From the NCBI RefSeq assembly GCF_004363655.1, contig NZ_SNZH01000024.1, positions 1 through 64,000 of the forward strand: DNA of 64,000 bases, in the 5' to 3' direction. The translations under genes were made by a program, and so were the position numbers. Source of the stretch: Tahibacter aquaticus (GTDB lineage: Bacteria; Pseudomonadota; Gammaproteobacteria; Xanthomonadales; Rhodanobacteraceae). Each line of letters begins with the position of its first letter. The first letter of the stretch is position 1. The notes beneath the pieces were generated by a model that was given only the letters and a program-made list of their open reading frames with translations, had not been told where the DNA came from and made no database searches. Positions 16,425-23,779 of this stretch are shown piece after piece.

Positions 16425-17106
16425 TCGCACACCGCGCGCCGCCGCCGGCGCTGCCCACGCCGATCCCTGGCGCGGCGACCTGATCGTCGGCAGCGGCTGG
16501 GCGCGTTTTTTCGGGCGGGTGGGTCTCACCGCGCCGATCGCCTGCCGCTCGGTGCAGGTGGTGACCGCCATCTGCAGCTGGAATCGGATCGCCAGCCGCG
16601 GTGCGGCCGCGCAACGCCTGGCCGGCGCGATCGTGCGCAGCGGCGAAACTTACCAGGTGGATCCCGAGCGCCCGCAGGTGATGATTGTGTTCGCCGATGC
16701 CCGCTTGCCCGCAGGCCGCTGGCTCGACGCGCAGGCGAAGCTGCCGCTGCAACGGCTCAGCAGCGCCAGTGCCAAGCACTGGCGGCGGCTGATGTTCGCG
16801 CTCAGCCCCGCGTCGGACCTGAAATCGCTCCTGGGTAGCCTGTACGAAGACCGCGGCGATGGCGATGCCGACGTGCCCGTGTCCGGCTCGGTCACAAGAT
16901 CCGCGGCCGTCATCATCGTCTGGCAGCGCGTGGCGAGCACGATTCGGGCCTATCGCGATGGCATCGAGCTGCCGCAGGCGGCGCGCGATGCCGGCTTTCC
17001 CAGCATGGGCCATTGCACCCGGGCCTTTCGCCAGCTGTTCGGCCTGTCCCCGGCAACGCTGCTCGGGATGTATCACGACGGCCATTCGGCCGCGCCAACC
17101 CGCTAG
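16408..17106 (+). CDS. AraC-type regulator in the metal operon
   Basis: 232 residues. The C-terminal part has an AraC helix-turn-helix: ASTIRAYRDGIELPQAARDAGF, then MGHCTRAFRQLFGLSPATLLGMY. The N-terminal two-thirds (about 1-165) has no clear match to a known sensor domain. It starts at ATG 16408, inside the end of czcD, so translation is coupled. A regulator at the end of the efflux operon may feed back on it. AraC-family proteins typically activate by binding near the -35 box; no target sequence can be named here. Confidence 0.7.
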   Translation: MPSTRDRTPRAAAGAAHADPWRGDLIVGSGWARFFGRVGLTAPIACRSVQVVTAICSWNRIASRGAAAQRLAGAIVRSGETYQVDPERPQVMIVFADARLPAGRWLDAQAKLPLQRLSSASAKHWRRLMFALSPASDLKSLLGSLYEDRGDGDADVPVSGSVTRSAAVIIVWQRVASTIRAYRDGIELPQAARDAGFPSMGHCTRAFRQLFGLSPATLLGMYHDGHSAAPTR

Positions 17107-17126
17107 CACGGACCGGGGTTCCTCGA

Positions 17127-17471
17127 TTGAACAGCGCCGGTGGCGATCTTTTCGTGGGTGAGCTGGTGGAGGCGCTGACCGCGCTGTGCCATTGGCTGGC
17201 CTTTGGGGCAGGCCTGGCCGCCTGCAGCACACTGTTCGTCTTCGCACAGGGCGCCGAACGCTCGATCCGACGAGGGCTCAGCGTCCTCCTGGTCCATGGC
17301 TGGGCCTTTGCGAGCTTCGCCCTGTTCACCACGGCACTGCTGTGGCCGACCCGCTGGCACCGCTGCGGGCATCACCCGCGGGTCACTCTGTTGCTCATGG
17401 CCGGCGCGGGATTGGGCGCCGCGTGGCTCGTGTTCGGATTGCCGCAGCTGCGGCGCTGGACGAACCGATGA
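17127..17471 (+). CDS. Small three-helix membrane protein
   Basis: About 114 residues with three membrane helices (roughly 10-40, 48-70, 85-105). No known family. A CGHHPR stretch between helices two and three could bind metal. It follows the AraC-type gene by 20 bases and is the last gene of the rightward operon. Start uncertain: TTG 17127 gives the best spacing after the AraC stop; GTG 17154 is the alternative and neither has a strong ribosome-binding site. Confidence 0.5.
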   Translation: MNSAGGDLFVGELVEALTALCHWLAFGAGLAACSTLFVFAQGAERSIRRGLSVLLVHGWAFASFALFTTALLWPTRWHRCGHHPRVTLLLMAGAGLGAAWLVFGLPQLRRWTNR

Positions 17472-17516
17472 ACACCCCAACGGACGCCGATGCCGCCTCG
17501 CACGCCCGAGTCTGGC

Positions 17517-17547
17517 TTGACCCCGTAGCGACTCCGGACCCTAGGCT
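17517..17547 (+). promoter_or_regulatory. MerR-family-type promoter before the lipoprotein gene
   Basis: -35 TTGACC (17517-17522) and -10 TAGGCT (17542-17547) with a 19-base spacer holding the dyad CCGTAG-CGA-CTCCGG. It is nearly the mirror image of the dyad upstream of the hydroxylase operon at 21841-21871 (CCGGAG-CGA-CTACGG), with the same -10. The shared operator suggests one regulator for both, most simply the MerR at 21876. Confidence 0.78.
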
Positions 17548-17575
17548 GGGTTTCTGTTGACGTGAGGAGCGTGCG

Positions 17576-18004
17576 ATGGCGGCCCATCCCGGCAGTGATT
17601 CCTTGATCGTTTCCGCGAGCGCGCCAATCCGAGGGGCTCGCTCGGGCCGACCCCGCCGCGGTGTCCTGGGCATAGCCGTCGCCCGATCCGTGAGCGTGGG
17701 TTTATTGGCGCTCGTACTGACCGGCTGCGCGGCTTGGCGTGAGCCACCGCCGACCCACCGCCTGGGTTGGGTGAAGGCCGTCATCGACGGCGCCGCGATC
17801 CAGAACCCAGCCGATCACGCCTGCGTTGCGTCGCTCAGCGCGGCGGACATCGCCGGCCAGCGCTGGGTCGTCGTCGGCGTTCGCCAGGGCCGCTATCGAC
17901 GGCTGCATACGGTCGCGCTGCCCGACGCGCTCGCGGTCGAACCGGGCGACCGGGTGTTGATCGACCCTGCGAACTGTGACGTGCCCCTGCGGCGCGCCGA
18001 CTAG
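17576..18004 (+). CDS. Lipoprotein of the lead/zinc-type module, unknown
   Basis: 142 residues. After an Arg-rich start there is a hydrophobic segment ending in a lipobox (VLTGC, Cys at about 51), so a membrane-anchored periplasmic lipoprotein is likely. The mature part is about 90 residues with two cysteines (HAC, ANC) and no recognised family. GAGGAG lies 6 bases before the ATG; the long N-region before the lipobox is unusual and a later start is possible. A MerR-type promoter lies 28 bases upstream. The gene converges on the PbrT-like gene. Placement echoes lead operons, where a lipoprotein and PbrT are neighbours, but no homology to PbrB is claimed. Confidence 0.65.
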   Translation: MAAHPGSDSLIVSASAPIRGARSGRPRRGVLGIAVARSVSVGLLALVLTGCAAWREPPPTHRLGWVKAVIDGAAIQNPADHACVASLSAADIAGQRWVVVGVRQGRYRRLHTVALPDALAVEPGDRVLIDPANCDVPLRRAD

Positions 18005-18005
18005 C

Positions 18006-19949
18006 TCAGCGAGAAGGCACCCGCGATCCGCTACGCCGGTTGAGAACAAACCCCGCGATCGCCAAGACCCCGACCGCCAGCTGCGCCAGCAGCGGCTGCA
18101 CCGAGGGATAGATGCCCAGGAGCGCCAGGCGCGGACCGTCGATCGGACGCACCCCGATCCAACCGGCCTCCTGCAGCGCGGCCACCCCTTTGCCCGCCAG
18201 CACAACGGCCAGCACGGCGATCAGGAGCGAGCTCCAACTGAAAAACTGCGCGATCGGCAGGCGCTTGCTGTAACGCAGCAGCACGACCGAGATCACGCCC
18301 AACAGGACAATTCCGGTGAGGAGACCCGCCAACAGGGCCAAGCCGTTGTTCTCGTTCCACAGCGCGATGTAGAACAAGATCGTCTCGAACACTTCTCGAT
18401 ACACCGAAATGAACGCGAGGGCGAACAGGAACCAGGCCGAACGCCGCGTCAGGGCGGCCGACAACTTCTCGCGCACATACTGCTGCCAGCGTCCGGCCAG
18501 ACTCTTCTGGTGCATCCAAATGCCCACGCCCAAGAGCACCGCGGCGGCAAACAACGACGACAGCCCTTCGGTGACCTCGCGTCCGGCTCCGCTGATGCCA
18601 ACGACGTAGGTCGCGATGCCCCACGTCACGAGGCCGGCCAGCAGTGCGCCGACCCAGCCTGCGTGGACGTACAGCAAAACGTCCGCGCGTTCGGCTTTGC
18701 GCAGGAATGCAATCATCGCAATCACGATCAGCAGGGCTTCGAGCCCTTCGCGCAGCAGGATCGTCAAACTGCCGAGGAACGCGGCCGTCGCATCCGCGCT
18801 GGAGGCGTTGAGCGCGGTGTCCGCGGCGTCGATCAGCGATTGCAGGACGCAGGCTTGCGCATCGACCTCAGCGACCGATGCGCCGCGACCGATGCGCGCC
18901 CGGTATTCGCCCATCGCGCGCTCGACCTGATCCAGCAGGTCCCGATTGCGCAGGGCCAGCGAAGGCTCGACCGGCTCGAAGCCGTCCAGATAGGCCGACA
19001 AGGCCAGTGCCGTCGCCCGGGCGGGATCGCCCGAGGCGTAGGCGGCCTGGCTCTCCCCAAGCCGCTGGCGAGCCAGAACCAGACTGGCCGCTGAGGTACG
19101 GCCCGCGGTCACGGCCTCGGGATGCGTGCGCAGGTAGGCCATCGCCGCGCGGGCGGGTTGCTCGCCCACGATCGTGCCGAGTTCGGCTTCGGTGCTGCGC
19201 ATGACCGCATCGAGGTTGAGAAAACGCACGCGCAGCGACGGGGTCGACTGCCACAGCTGCGCGCCCTCGTCCTGCAATGCCGGCGGATAGGCCAACGTGC
19301 CGACCCGCAATGCCAGCGCCCAGCGATCGTCGTCCGAGAGTGTCGTGAAAGCGGGCATCGCCGTTCCCGCCACGCCCTGGCTGATGACCTGGTACAACGC
19401 AAACACGCTGCGCTCTCGCGCACGGGCCGCATCGGTAAACGCGACGGGCGGGGGTGTGAGTGCGGCGGCGGCCGGGCCGTCCGCGCGACCGGTCAGTCCG
19501 TGACAGCTGCTGCACTGGGTTGCGTAGAGCGCCTCGGCACGCGCCAGGTCGGGTATTGCCCGGGGCGCGACCGCAATGCCGTAGGTCGCTAGTAGCGCGT
19601 CGGCCAGTCCGCGCGCCTGACGCGCCACGTCGACCGCATCGGCTTTCGCGGCAACCGCGGCGACCAGCTGATCGGCTTGTGCCAGGTGCGCGTCATGCTC
19701 CGTGCCCGCCGGCAGCGCGGCGAGCCGCGTCCGCGCCGTCGCCACGAACTCCTGCATTTCCTGATACTCCGCCGCACTCACGACGGCGTGGTTCGCCACC
19801 GCGCCGCCGTAGTCGACGCCGACGTAGTCCAACAGCTGCCAGATTTGCCGCACGTCGGCATCGAGTGCCGGCGCCGTGGTCGCGTGCACCGGCAAGACCG
19901 CCAGGAGGCTCCAAACCACGCTCCTTGCCAGACCCGCGACATAGGACAT
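18006..19949 (-). CDS. pbrT: PbrT-like cytochrome c / FTR1-family permease fusion
   Basis: 647 residues. Signal peptide at 1-23, a helical domain, a cytochrome c haem site CSSCH at 146-150, a further helical region, then a seven-helix FTR1-type permease (about 385-640). FTR1 proteins carry two REGLE motifs; here the first is intact (REGLE near 400) and the second is REVFE (near 518). Fusions of this layout include PbrT, which takes Pb(II) into the cytosol, and iron permeases that couple oxidation to uptake. CGGAGAAC precedes the ATG. It lies 32 bases after the CDF gene in the same operon. Substrate (Fe or Pb) is not fixed by sequence; the metal context favours Pb. Confidence 0.75.
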   Translation of the reverse strand: MSYVAGLARSVVWSLLAVLPVHATTAPALDADVRQIWQLLDYVGVDYGGAVANHAVVSAAEYQEMQEFVATARTRLAALPAGTEHDAHLAQADQLVAAVAAKADAVDVARQARGLADALLATYGIAVAPRAIPDLARAEALYATQCSSCHGLTGRADGPAAAALTPPPVAFTDAARARERSVFALYQVISQGVAGTAMPAFTTLSDDDRWALALRVGTLAYPPALQDEGAQLWQSTPSLRVRFLNLDAVMRSTEAELGTIVGEQPARAAMAYLRTHPEAVTAGRTSAASLVLARQRLGESQAAYASGDPARATALALSAYLDGFEPVEPSLALRNRDLLDQVERAMGEYRARIGRGASVAEVDAQACVLQSLIDAADTALNASSADATAAFLGSLTILLREGLEALLIVIAMIAFLRKAERADVLLYVHAGWVGALLAGLVTWGIATYVVGISGAGREVTEGLSSLFAAAVLLGVGIWMHQKSLAGRWQQYVREKLSAALTRRSAWFLFALAFISVYREVFETILFYIALWNENNGLALLAGLLTGIVLLGVISVVLLRYSKRLPIAQFFSWSSLLIAVLAVVLAGKGVAALQEAGWIGVRPIDGPRLALLGIYPSVQPLLAQLAVGVLAIAGFVLNRRSGSRVPSR

Positions 19950-19981
19950 CGCCGTTCTCCGGTGAACCGCCCGCTCCGCAC

Positions 19982-20605
19982 TCATGACCGCTCGGCCGGT
20001 GGCGACGCCGACCCGCCTGCGTCGCGCGCCTCTGACAGGATTTCCAGCGCTTCCTTGCACACGTACAAGCCGATCAGCGCACCGACCACGAGATCGGGAT
20101 AGCGCCACCCCGTCGCCAGGATCAGAACGCCCGACACCAGCACACCAACATTGGCGACCACGTCCGCGCGCGTAAATATCCACGTGGCGCGCAAATGCAC
20201 TTCTCCACTCCGGAACGGCCGCAACAGCCGTAACACAAACAGGTTGACCGCCAGCGACAGCAGCGCCGTCGCGATGATCGGCACGCCGATCGGCTCGCTG
20301 CCGTAGAGCGCCCGGCGGCCGACCTCGACCAGCACGCCGATGCCCAGGAGCAACAACAGGCTGCCGCTGAGTCCCGCGGCACGCTGTTTGAACACCGCGC
20401 TGCGTCCAATCGCGGTCAGACCGATCGCGTACGCCGTCGCGTCCGACAGCATGTCCAACGCATCGGCCAACAAGCCGGTCGACTGCGCCCACCAACCGGC
20501 GATCGAGCCGATCACGGCCATCGCCGCATTCAGGGCGAGCGCAATCCACAGGATGCGCCGCTCGGCGGCCGTGTTCGCCTCGGCATGGCAACCGCAATCA
20601 CTCAT
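19982..20605 (-). CDS. Cation diffusion facilitator with N-terminal CGC motif (second copy)
   Basis: 207 residues, starting MSDCGC, with membrane helices containing ADALDMLSD and TRADVVAN, i.e. the same subfamily as the gene at 7593-8237. Likely a divalent-metal exporter of the inner membrane without a C-terminal cytoplasmic domain. Its ATG overlaps the stop of the hydroxylase-DUF3703 gene (ATGA). So both CGC-type CDF copies in this window are adjacent to a DUF3703 domain. The PbrT-like gene follows. Confidence 0.8.
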   Translation of the reverse strand: MSDCGCHAEANTAAERRILWIALALNAAMAVIGSIAGWWAQSTGLLADALDMLSDATAYAIGLTAIGRSAVFKQRAAGLSGSLLLLLGIGVLVEVGRRALYGSEPIGVPIIATALLSLAVNLFVLRLLRPFRSGEVHLRATWIFTRADVVANVGVLVSGVLILATGWRYPDLVVGALIGLYVCKEALEILSEARDAGGSASPPAERS

Positions 20606-21795
20606 CGGGGTGTCTCTCGGGTCAGGGTGGCCAGTTCCTCGGGGATCGCCATGCGCGCAAACGCGCTGACGCGGGCACCGCCGGTATTGCCGCGCGGCAT
20701 CCATAGCCGGGTGAAGAGTGTTGCCGCAACGATGCGCGCGACCTGTCCAAGGATTTCGCGGCCATCGCGTTGACGTAACGCCCAGCGCAGGAAGGCGACG
20801 TGACTGCGCACGTGCGTTCGTGTGTGCGGCTGACCGAGTACATGCGCGCGCTCGAACGCCGCGTAGGCAGCTGTCGCATCGCCCGCTTCGAGCGCGCTGT
20901 ATCCCTGCGCCAATGCCGTCTCGAAAGCGATGCCCCGCGGGCTGTCCGTGCGAGCCACGGTGCGAAACGGCCAACGCAGCTGCGCGCCATAAGTCGCCGG
21001 GACGGCCGCCTCGCGCAGACCCACGTCGCCGGCGCCGACATGGCCGGGGCGGTCCAGGAAGGTGCCGAAGGCGCGGTCCCAAACCATCCAGAACTCCCCG
21101 AAATTGACCTGCGCGTCTTCGTACTCGCGCTTGTGGTGCCAGCGGTGCAGCTCGGCCGTTGCGATCCAGCGCCGCAGCGGTCCCACCGAGTAATCGAGGT
21201 TGGCATGCTGGAATGCCAGGTGCACGCTCAATAGCGCAAGCCACACGCTCACCACGACCGCAGGCGCGCCGAGGGCGATCACCGCAATCAGGCCGGGTCC
21301 GGCCATCAGCAACGCGCTCAACGGATGACGGCGCTCGCCATTGAGCCAATACAGCCGTTCAGCACTGTGGTGGATGGCATGCAGGCGCCATGCCCAGGCA
21401 AACCGATGGCTCACACGGTGCATCGCGTACAAGCCCAGATCCAGGATCGTGCCGGCCAGGAGACACTGGATCCACGCTGGCCACGCCGTCGGCCACAGAA
21501 CACCCGCCGGCATGACGACGCGCAGCGCGTGCAAGCCATAGGCGGCGCCAGCCAGAAGCCCGAAGTTGACGAGGCCGTGAAGTTGGTCCGCACGCGTGTC
21601 GCCATAGTCGTGTTGCCACGCAGGCTCGAACGGTTGCAGACGCTCGAGCAGCGCCACCGCACCGATGCCGACGGCCGCCGCCATCAGCAACGTCGGCCAC
21701 ACCGGCAGGACACCGGCAAGCACTTGTATGGCCAGCACTGCCATCGCGCCGATGACGAGGGGATAGGCGCCGTAGCGAAGCACCACGACAGACAT
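20602..21795 (-). CDS. Fatty acid hydroxylase/sterol desaturase fused to DUF3703
   Basis: 397 residues. Three or four hydrophobic helices (1-100), then the di-iron hydroxylase His motifs HRVSH, HAIHH and HRWHH (residues about 125-230), which bind two iron atoms in membrane-bound hydroxylases acting on lipids. The C-terminal part (about 295-397) is a DUF3703 domain with ERAHVLGQPHTRTHVRSH and LWMPRGNTGGARVS, like the stand-alone protein at 8234. Fusion of these domains hints at a joint role with the CDF that overlaps downstream. GGGAG lies 8 bases before the ATG. First gene of a leftward operon under a MerR-type promoter. Lipid substrate unknown. Confidence 0.82.
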   Translation of the reverse strand: MSVVVLRYGAYPLVIGAMAVLAIQVLAGVLPVWPTLLMAAAVGIGAVALLERLQPFEPAWQHDYGDTRADQLHGLVNFGLLAGAAYGLHALRVVMPAGVLWPTAWPAWIQCLLAGTILDLGLYAMHRVSHRFAWAWRLHAIHHSAERLYWLNGERRHPLSALLMAGPGLIAVIALGAPAVVVSVWLALLSVHLAFQHANLDYSVGPLRRWIATAELHRWHHKREYEDAQVNFGEFWMVWDRAFGTFLDRPGHVGAGDVGLREAAVPATYGAQLRWPFRTVARTDSPRGIAFETALAQGYSALEAGDATAAYAAFERAHVLGQPHTRTHVRSHVAFLRWALRQRDGREILGQVARIVAATLFTRLWMPRGNTGGARVSAFARMAIPEELATLTRETPR

Positions 21796-21840
21796 CGGTC
21801 GAGCTCCCAACGCCCCTGGTCAGGGGCTTCGAAGGGCGCT

Positions 21841-21871
21841 AGCCTAAAGTCCGTAGTCGCTCCGGAGTCAA
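21841..21871 (-). promoter_or_regulatory. MerR-family-type promoter of the hydroxylase-CDF-pbrT operon
   Basis: Reading leftward: -35 TTGACT (21871-21866), 19-base spacer with the dyad CCGGAG-CGA-CTACGG, -10 TAGGCT (21846-21841). The pattern is that of ZntR/CadR-type operators. It lies directly before the divergent merR-type gene at 21876, so that regulator very likely activates this promoter when metal binds. Confidence 0.82.
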
Positions 21872-21875
21872 GTCG

Positions 21876-22346
21876 ATGAAGATCAGCGAGGCCGCCGCCG
21901 CCAGCGGCTGCCACCTCGAAACGATCCGCTACTACGAGCGTATTGGGCTGCTATCCAAGGCCGCCCGCCGCGACAACGGATATCGCGTCTACACCCACGC
22001 CGAGGTGGAACGGCTGCGCTTCATCACGCGGGGTCGCGAGCTCGGATTCAGCCTCGAGGAAATCCAGAGCCTACTGGCATTGGCCGAGCAGACCGACATG
22101 CCCTGCGCCGATGTCGACCGCATGGCACGCCAGCACCTGGCCGATATCCAGGGCCGCATTCAAGCATTGCAACGCATGGCCCAGGAACTCGCGCGCACCA
22201 TCGAGGGCTGCGCCGGCGGCGCCCGGGCCCGCTGCGCGATCCTGGGTGACCTGCAGGCGCCGGTGGATCGCACCGCGCCAAATACCTCCTCGGCGCCGAA
22301 AGGCGGCCGACGCGCCGCGGCCGGGCGACCGGGTGCCGGCCCATGA
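21876..22346 (+). CDS. MerR-family divalent-metal regulator
   Basis: 156 residues. DNA-binding winged helix (KISEAAAASGCHLETIRYYE), dimer helix, then Cys77, Cys112 and Cys120. Cys77 marks sensors of divalent ions (ZntR, CadR, PbrR); copper sensors have Ser there. The 112-120 loop of eight residues is the same spacing as CueR, so the metal site is a mixture of the two types. The C-terminal 30 residues are low-complexity. It is divergent from the hydroxylase operon and its operator, 5 bases upstream, recurs at 17517. Its TGA overlaps the ATG of a truncated recombinase. No strong ribosome-binding site is seen because the operator fills the leader. Confidence 0.82.
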   Translation: MKISEAAAASGCHLETIRYYERIGLLSKAARRDNGYRVYTHAEVERLRFITRGRELGFSLEEIQSLLALAEQTDMPCADVDRMARQHLADIQGRIQALQRMAQELARTIEGCAGGARARCAILGDLQAPVDRTAPNTSSAPKGGRRAAAGRPGAGP

Positions 22347-22435
22347 GCCGCGTCGCGCAGTACCTTGAGGCCGCCACCCGCGCCAACACGCGCCGCAGCT
22401 GTCGTTGCTCGCTTACGTTGGCACTAGCGCGGTGA
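22343..22435 (+). pseudogene. Truncated start of a tyrosine recombinase/integrase
   Basis: 30 codons beginning SRVAQYLEAATRANTRRS (22343-22399), a typical opening of the SAM-like N-terminal domain of phage-type integrases, in which the next residues are normally a Tyr and the rest of a helix. The match stops dead after RRS, in front of short repeats, and a stop follows at 22433. So this is the 5' stub of a recombinase cut at or near its own repeat region. It overlaps the merR-type stop by ATGA. Confidence 0.6.
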
Positions 22436-22464
22436 CCCTGTCATGCGCGGTAACGCTGTCAATT
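22404..22464 (+). repeat. Tandem degenerate 18-20-base repeats at the recombinase break
   Basis: Three consecutive units are seen: CGCTTACGTTGGCACTAG (22410-22427), CGCGGTGACCCTGTCATG (22428-22445) and CGCGGTAACGCTGTCAATT (22446-22464). Their core is TNACNCTGTCA or close to it. Related units recur at 42791-42935. They start within a few bases of where the recombinase reading frame breaks, as expected for recombinase binding or crossover sites. Confidence 0.55.
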
Positions 22465-22629
22465 CCCGTCAGCAGCATCGATTGCTGTCCTGCGCCCGAT
22501 CCTCGGCGCCAACCGCGAGAACTTAGAGCCACAACAAGCCCCCCATTGGCGTCTCCACGGTCTGCACGACCAAGGCACTGCCGTCCACTGAATCAGACAT
22601 GGCCTCGGCCGCTTTCCCCCACGCTCCGA

Positions 22630-22710
22630 AAATTTACTAAATTTCGTTGCAATTCCGGGCATGCATCTATACGCTGTATTTCCTACACGATTTCGAAGAT
22701 TTACTAAATC
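22630..22710. promoter_or_regulatory. Paired palindromic operators before the XRE gene
   Basis: Two near-identical odd palindromes, AAATTTACTAAATTT (22630-22644) and GATTTACTAAATC (22698-22710), share ATTTACTAAAT and have centres 67 bases apart. The second ends 19 bases before the XRE start codon. A likely use is autoregulation by the XRE protein, with the promoter lying between or across the sites. This stretch is much richer in AT than its surroundings. Confidence 0.6.
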
Positions 22711-22729
22711 AGCGCGCCGGGAGACTACT

Positions 22730-23698
22730 ATGGACAGCGAGGCACTCGTGCAGTTGGCGTTGGACGCCCAGTCGTGCAATCAAAAGGAGCTGGGCCTGCG
22801 TCTTGGCGTCTCACCAACTCAGATCAGCAAATGGAAGAAGGGTGAGCACATGTCTTTCGAAATGCGGGAGAAGCTATCCCAGCTTGCCAATATCGGCAGC
22901 ATGTGCCCTCAGTTCGTGCTCTGGGCTGGCTCGCTGGAAGACGCCCGGAAGTGGGCGCGGCTGATCGACTACCTTGCGGAACGGGCTGTTGGGGAGGCCG
23001 AAACCGGGTACGACACCTATCCTCTAACGGACGAGCCGGACCTTCGGGAGCTTCTGTGCTCATCGACGTTCCACACGCTAAAAGAAATGGGCGTAGCCAT
23101 TCCCAAACAGTTTCCCGCTACGCTGGATGTCGAGGTCGATGATGAGGATAACGATTCTGTTGACCGTTACGAAGCACTCCTCGAGAGCAACCCGTACTCC
23201 AGTACGATCGACAGGCTGTATCGCTCGCTGAACGACGTATACGGATTCTACGCGGCATACGTGTCCGGGCTGGTCGATGATGATGCACTGGATTTGCTAG
23301 GCACCCCTGCGGAGAACATCGAGCCGTGTTTGCTGTCGCTGGCAGCGTGCAAGATTGAGGTAGATCCGGCGTTCGCTCCGAACTTCGCAGCGTTCAATAG
23401 AGCGACAAAAGAAAACTACGAGATCTGGCTGAACATCGTCAAAGACAGGGCGTTCAGTGCTGGAAAGCCGCTGAGAGCCGAGCTTCTCAACCTGGTTTAC
23501 GATTCGGGTGACGAACTAGGCCACGAAGCGGAAGCGGAAAGTCTCGGCTTCAATGCGACACGATTGCATCCGGATGTATACATGAACGAGCTGCTGGTCG
23601 GCATGCGCCTCATCCATCAGGTCCTGCCGGCGATCCTAGAAAAACTGGGAATCGAGGGCGAGTTCGCCTTGGATAGGTCCAAGCTTCAACTTGGGTAG
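22730..23698 (+). CDS. XRE-type DNA-binding protein of the conflict system
   Basis: 322 residues. The N-terminal 60 residues are an XRE helix-turn-helix (NQKELGLRLGVSPTQISKWKKGE). The remaining 260 residues, acidic and helical, are not recognised and might sense a ligand or bind a partner. GGGAG precedes the ATG at 22730; an upstream in-frame start would lie across the operator. Two matching palindromes upstream suggest that it controls its own expression. It converges on the three-gene ATPase/nuclease cassette, with only 81 bases between stops, and has the same lower GC content, so it likely belongs to the same acquired unit. Confidence 0.7.
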   Translation: MDSEALVQLALDAQSCNQKELGLRLGVSPTQISKWKKGEHMSFEMREKLSQLANIGSMCPQFVLWAGSLEDARKWARLIDYLAERAVGEAETGYDTYPLTDEPDLRELLCSSTFHTLKEMGVAIPKQFPATLDVEVDDEDNDSVDRYEALLESNPYSSTIDRLYRSLNDVYGFYAAYVSGLVDDDALDLLGTPAENIEPCLLSLAACKIEVDPAFAPNFAAFNRATKENYEIWLNIVKDRAFSAGKPLRAELLNLVYDSGDELGHEAEAESLGFNATRLHPDVYMNELLVGMRLIHQVLPAILEKLGIEGEFALDRSKLQLG

Positions 23699-23779
23699 CA
23701 CTCGCGAGGCGACTCGTTTTCCACGCCGACCGAGGGTGTGTGGTTGATGCTATTCGTGATCGCAGCTATCTACGGTAGA

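Noticed and set aside
17469-17560. Short plus-strand gene of 30 codons starting at 17468
   Set aside because: It overlaps the MerR-type promoter and has no recognisable product.
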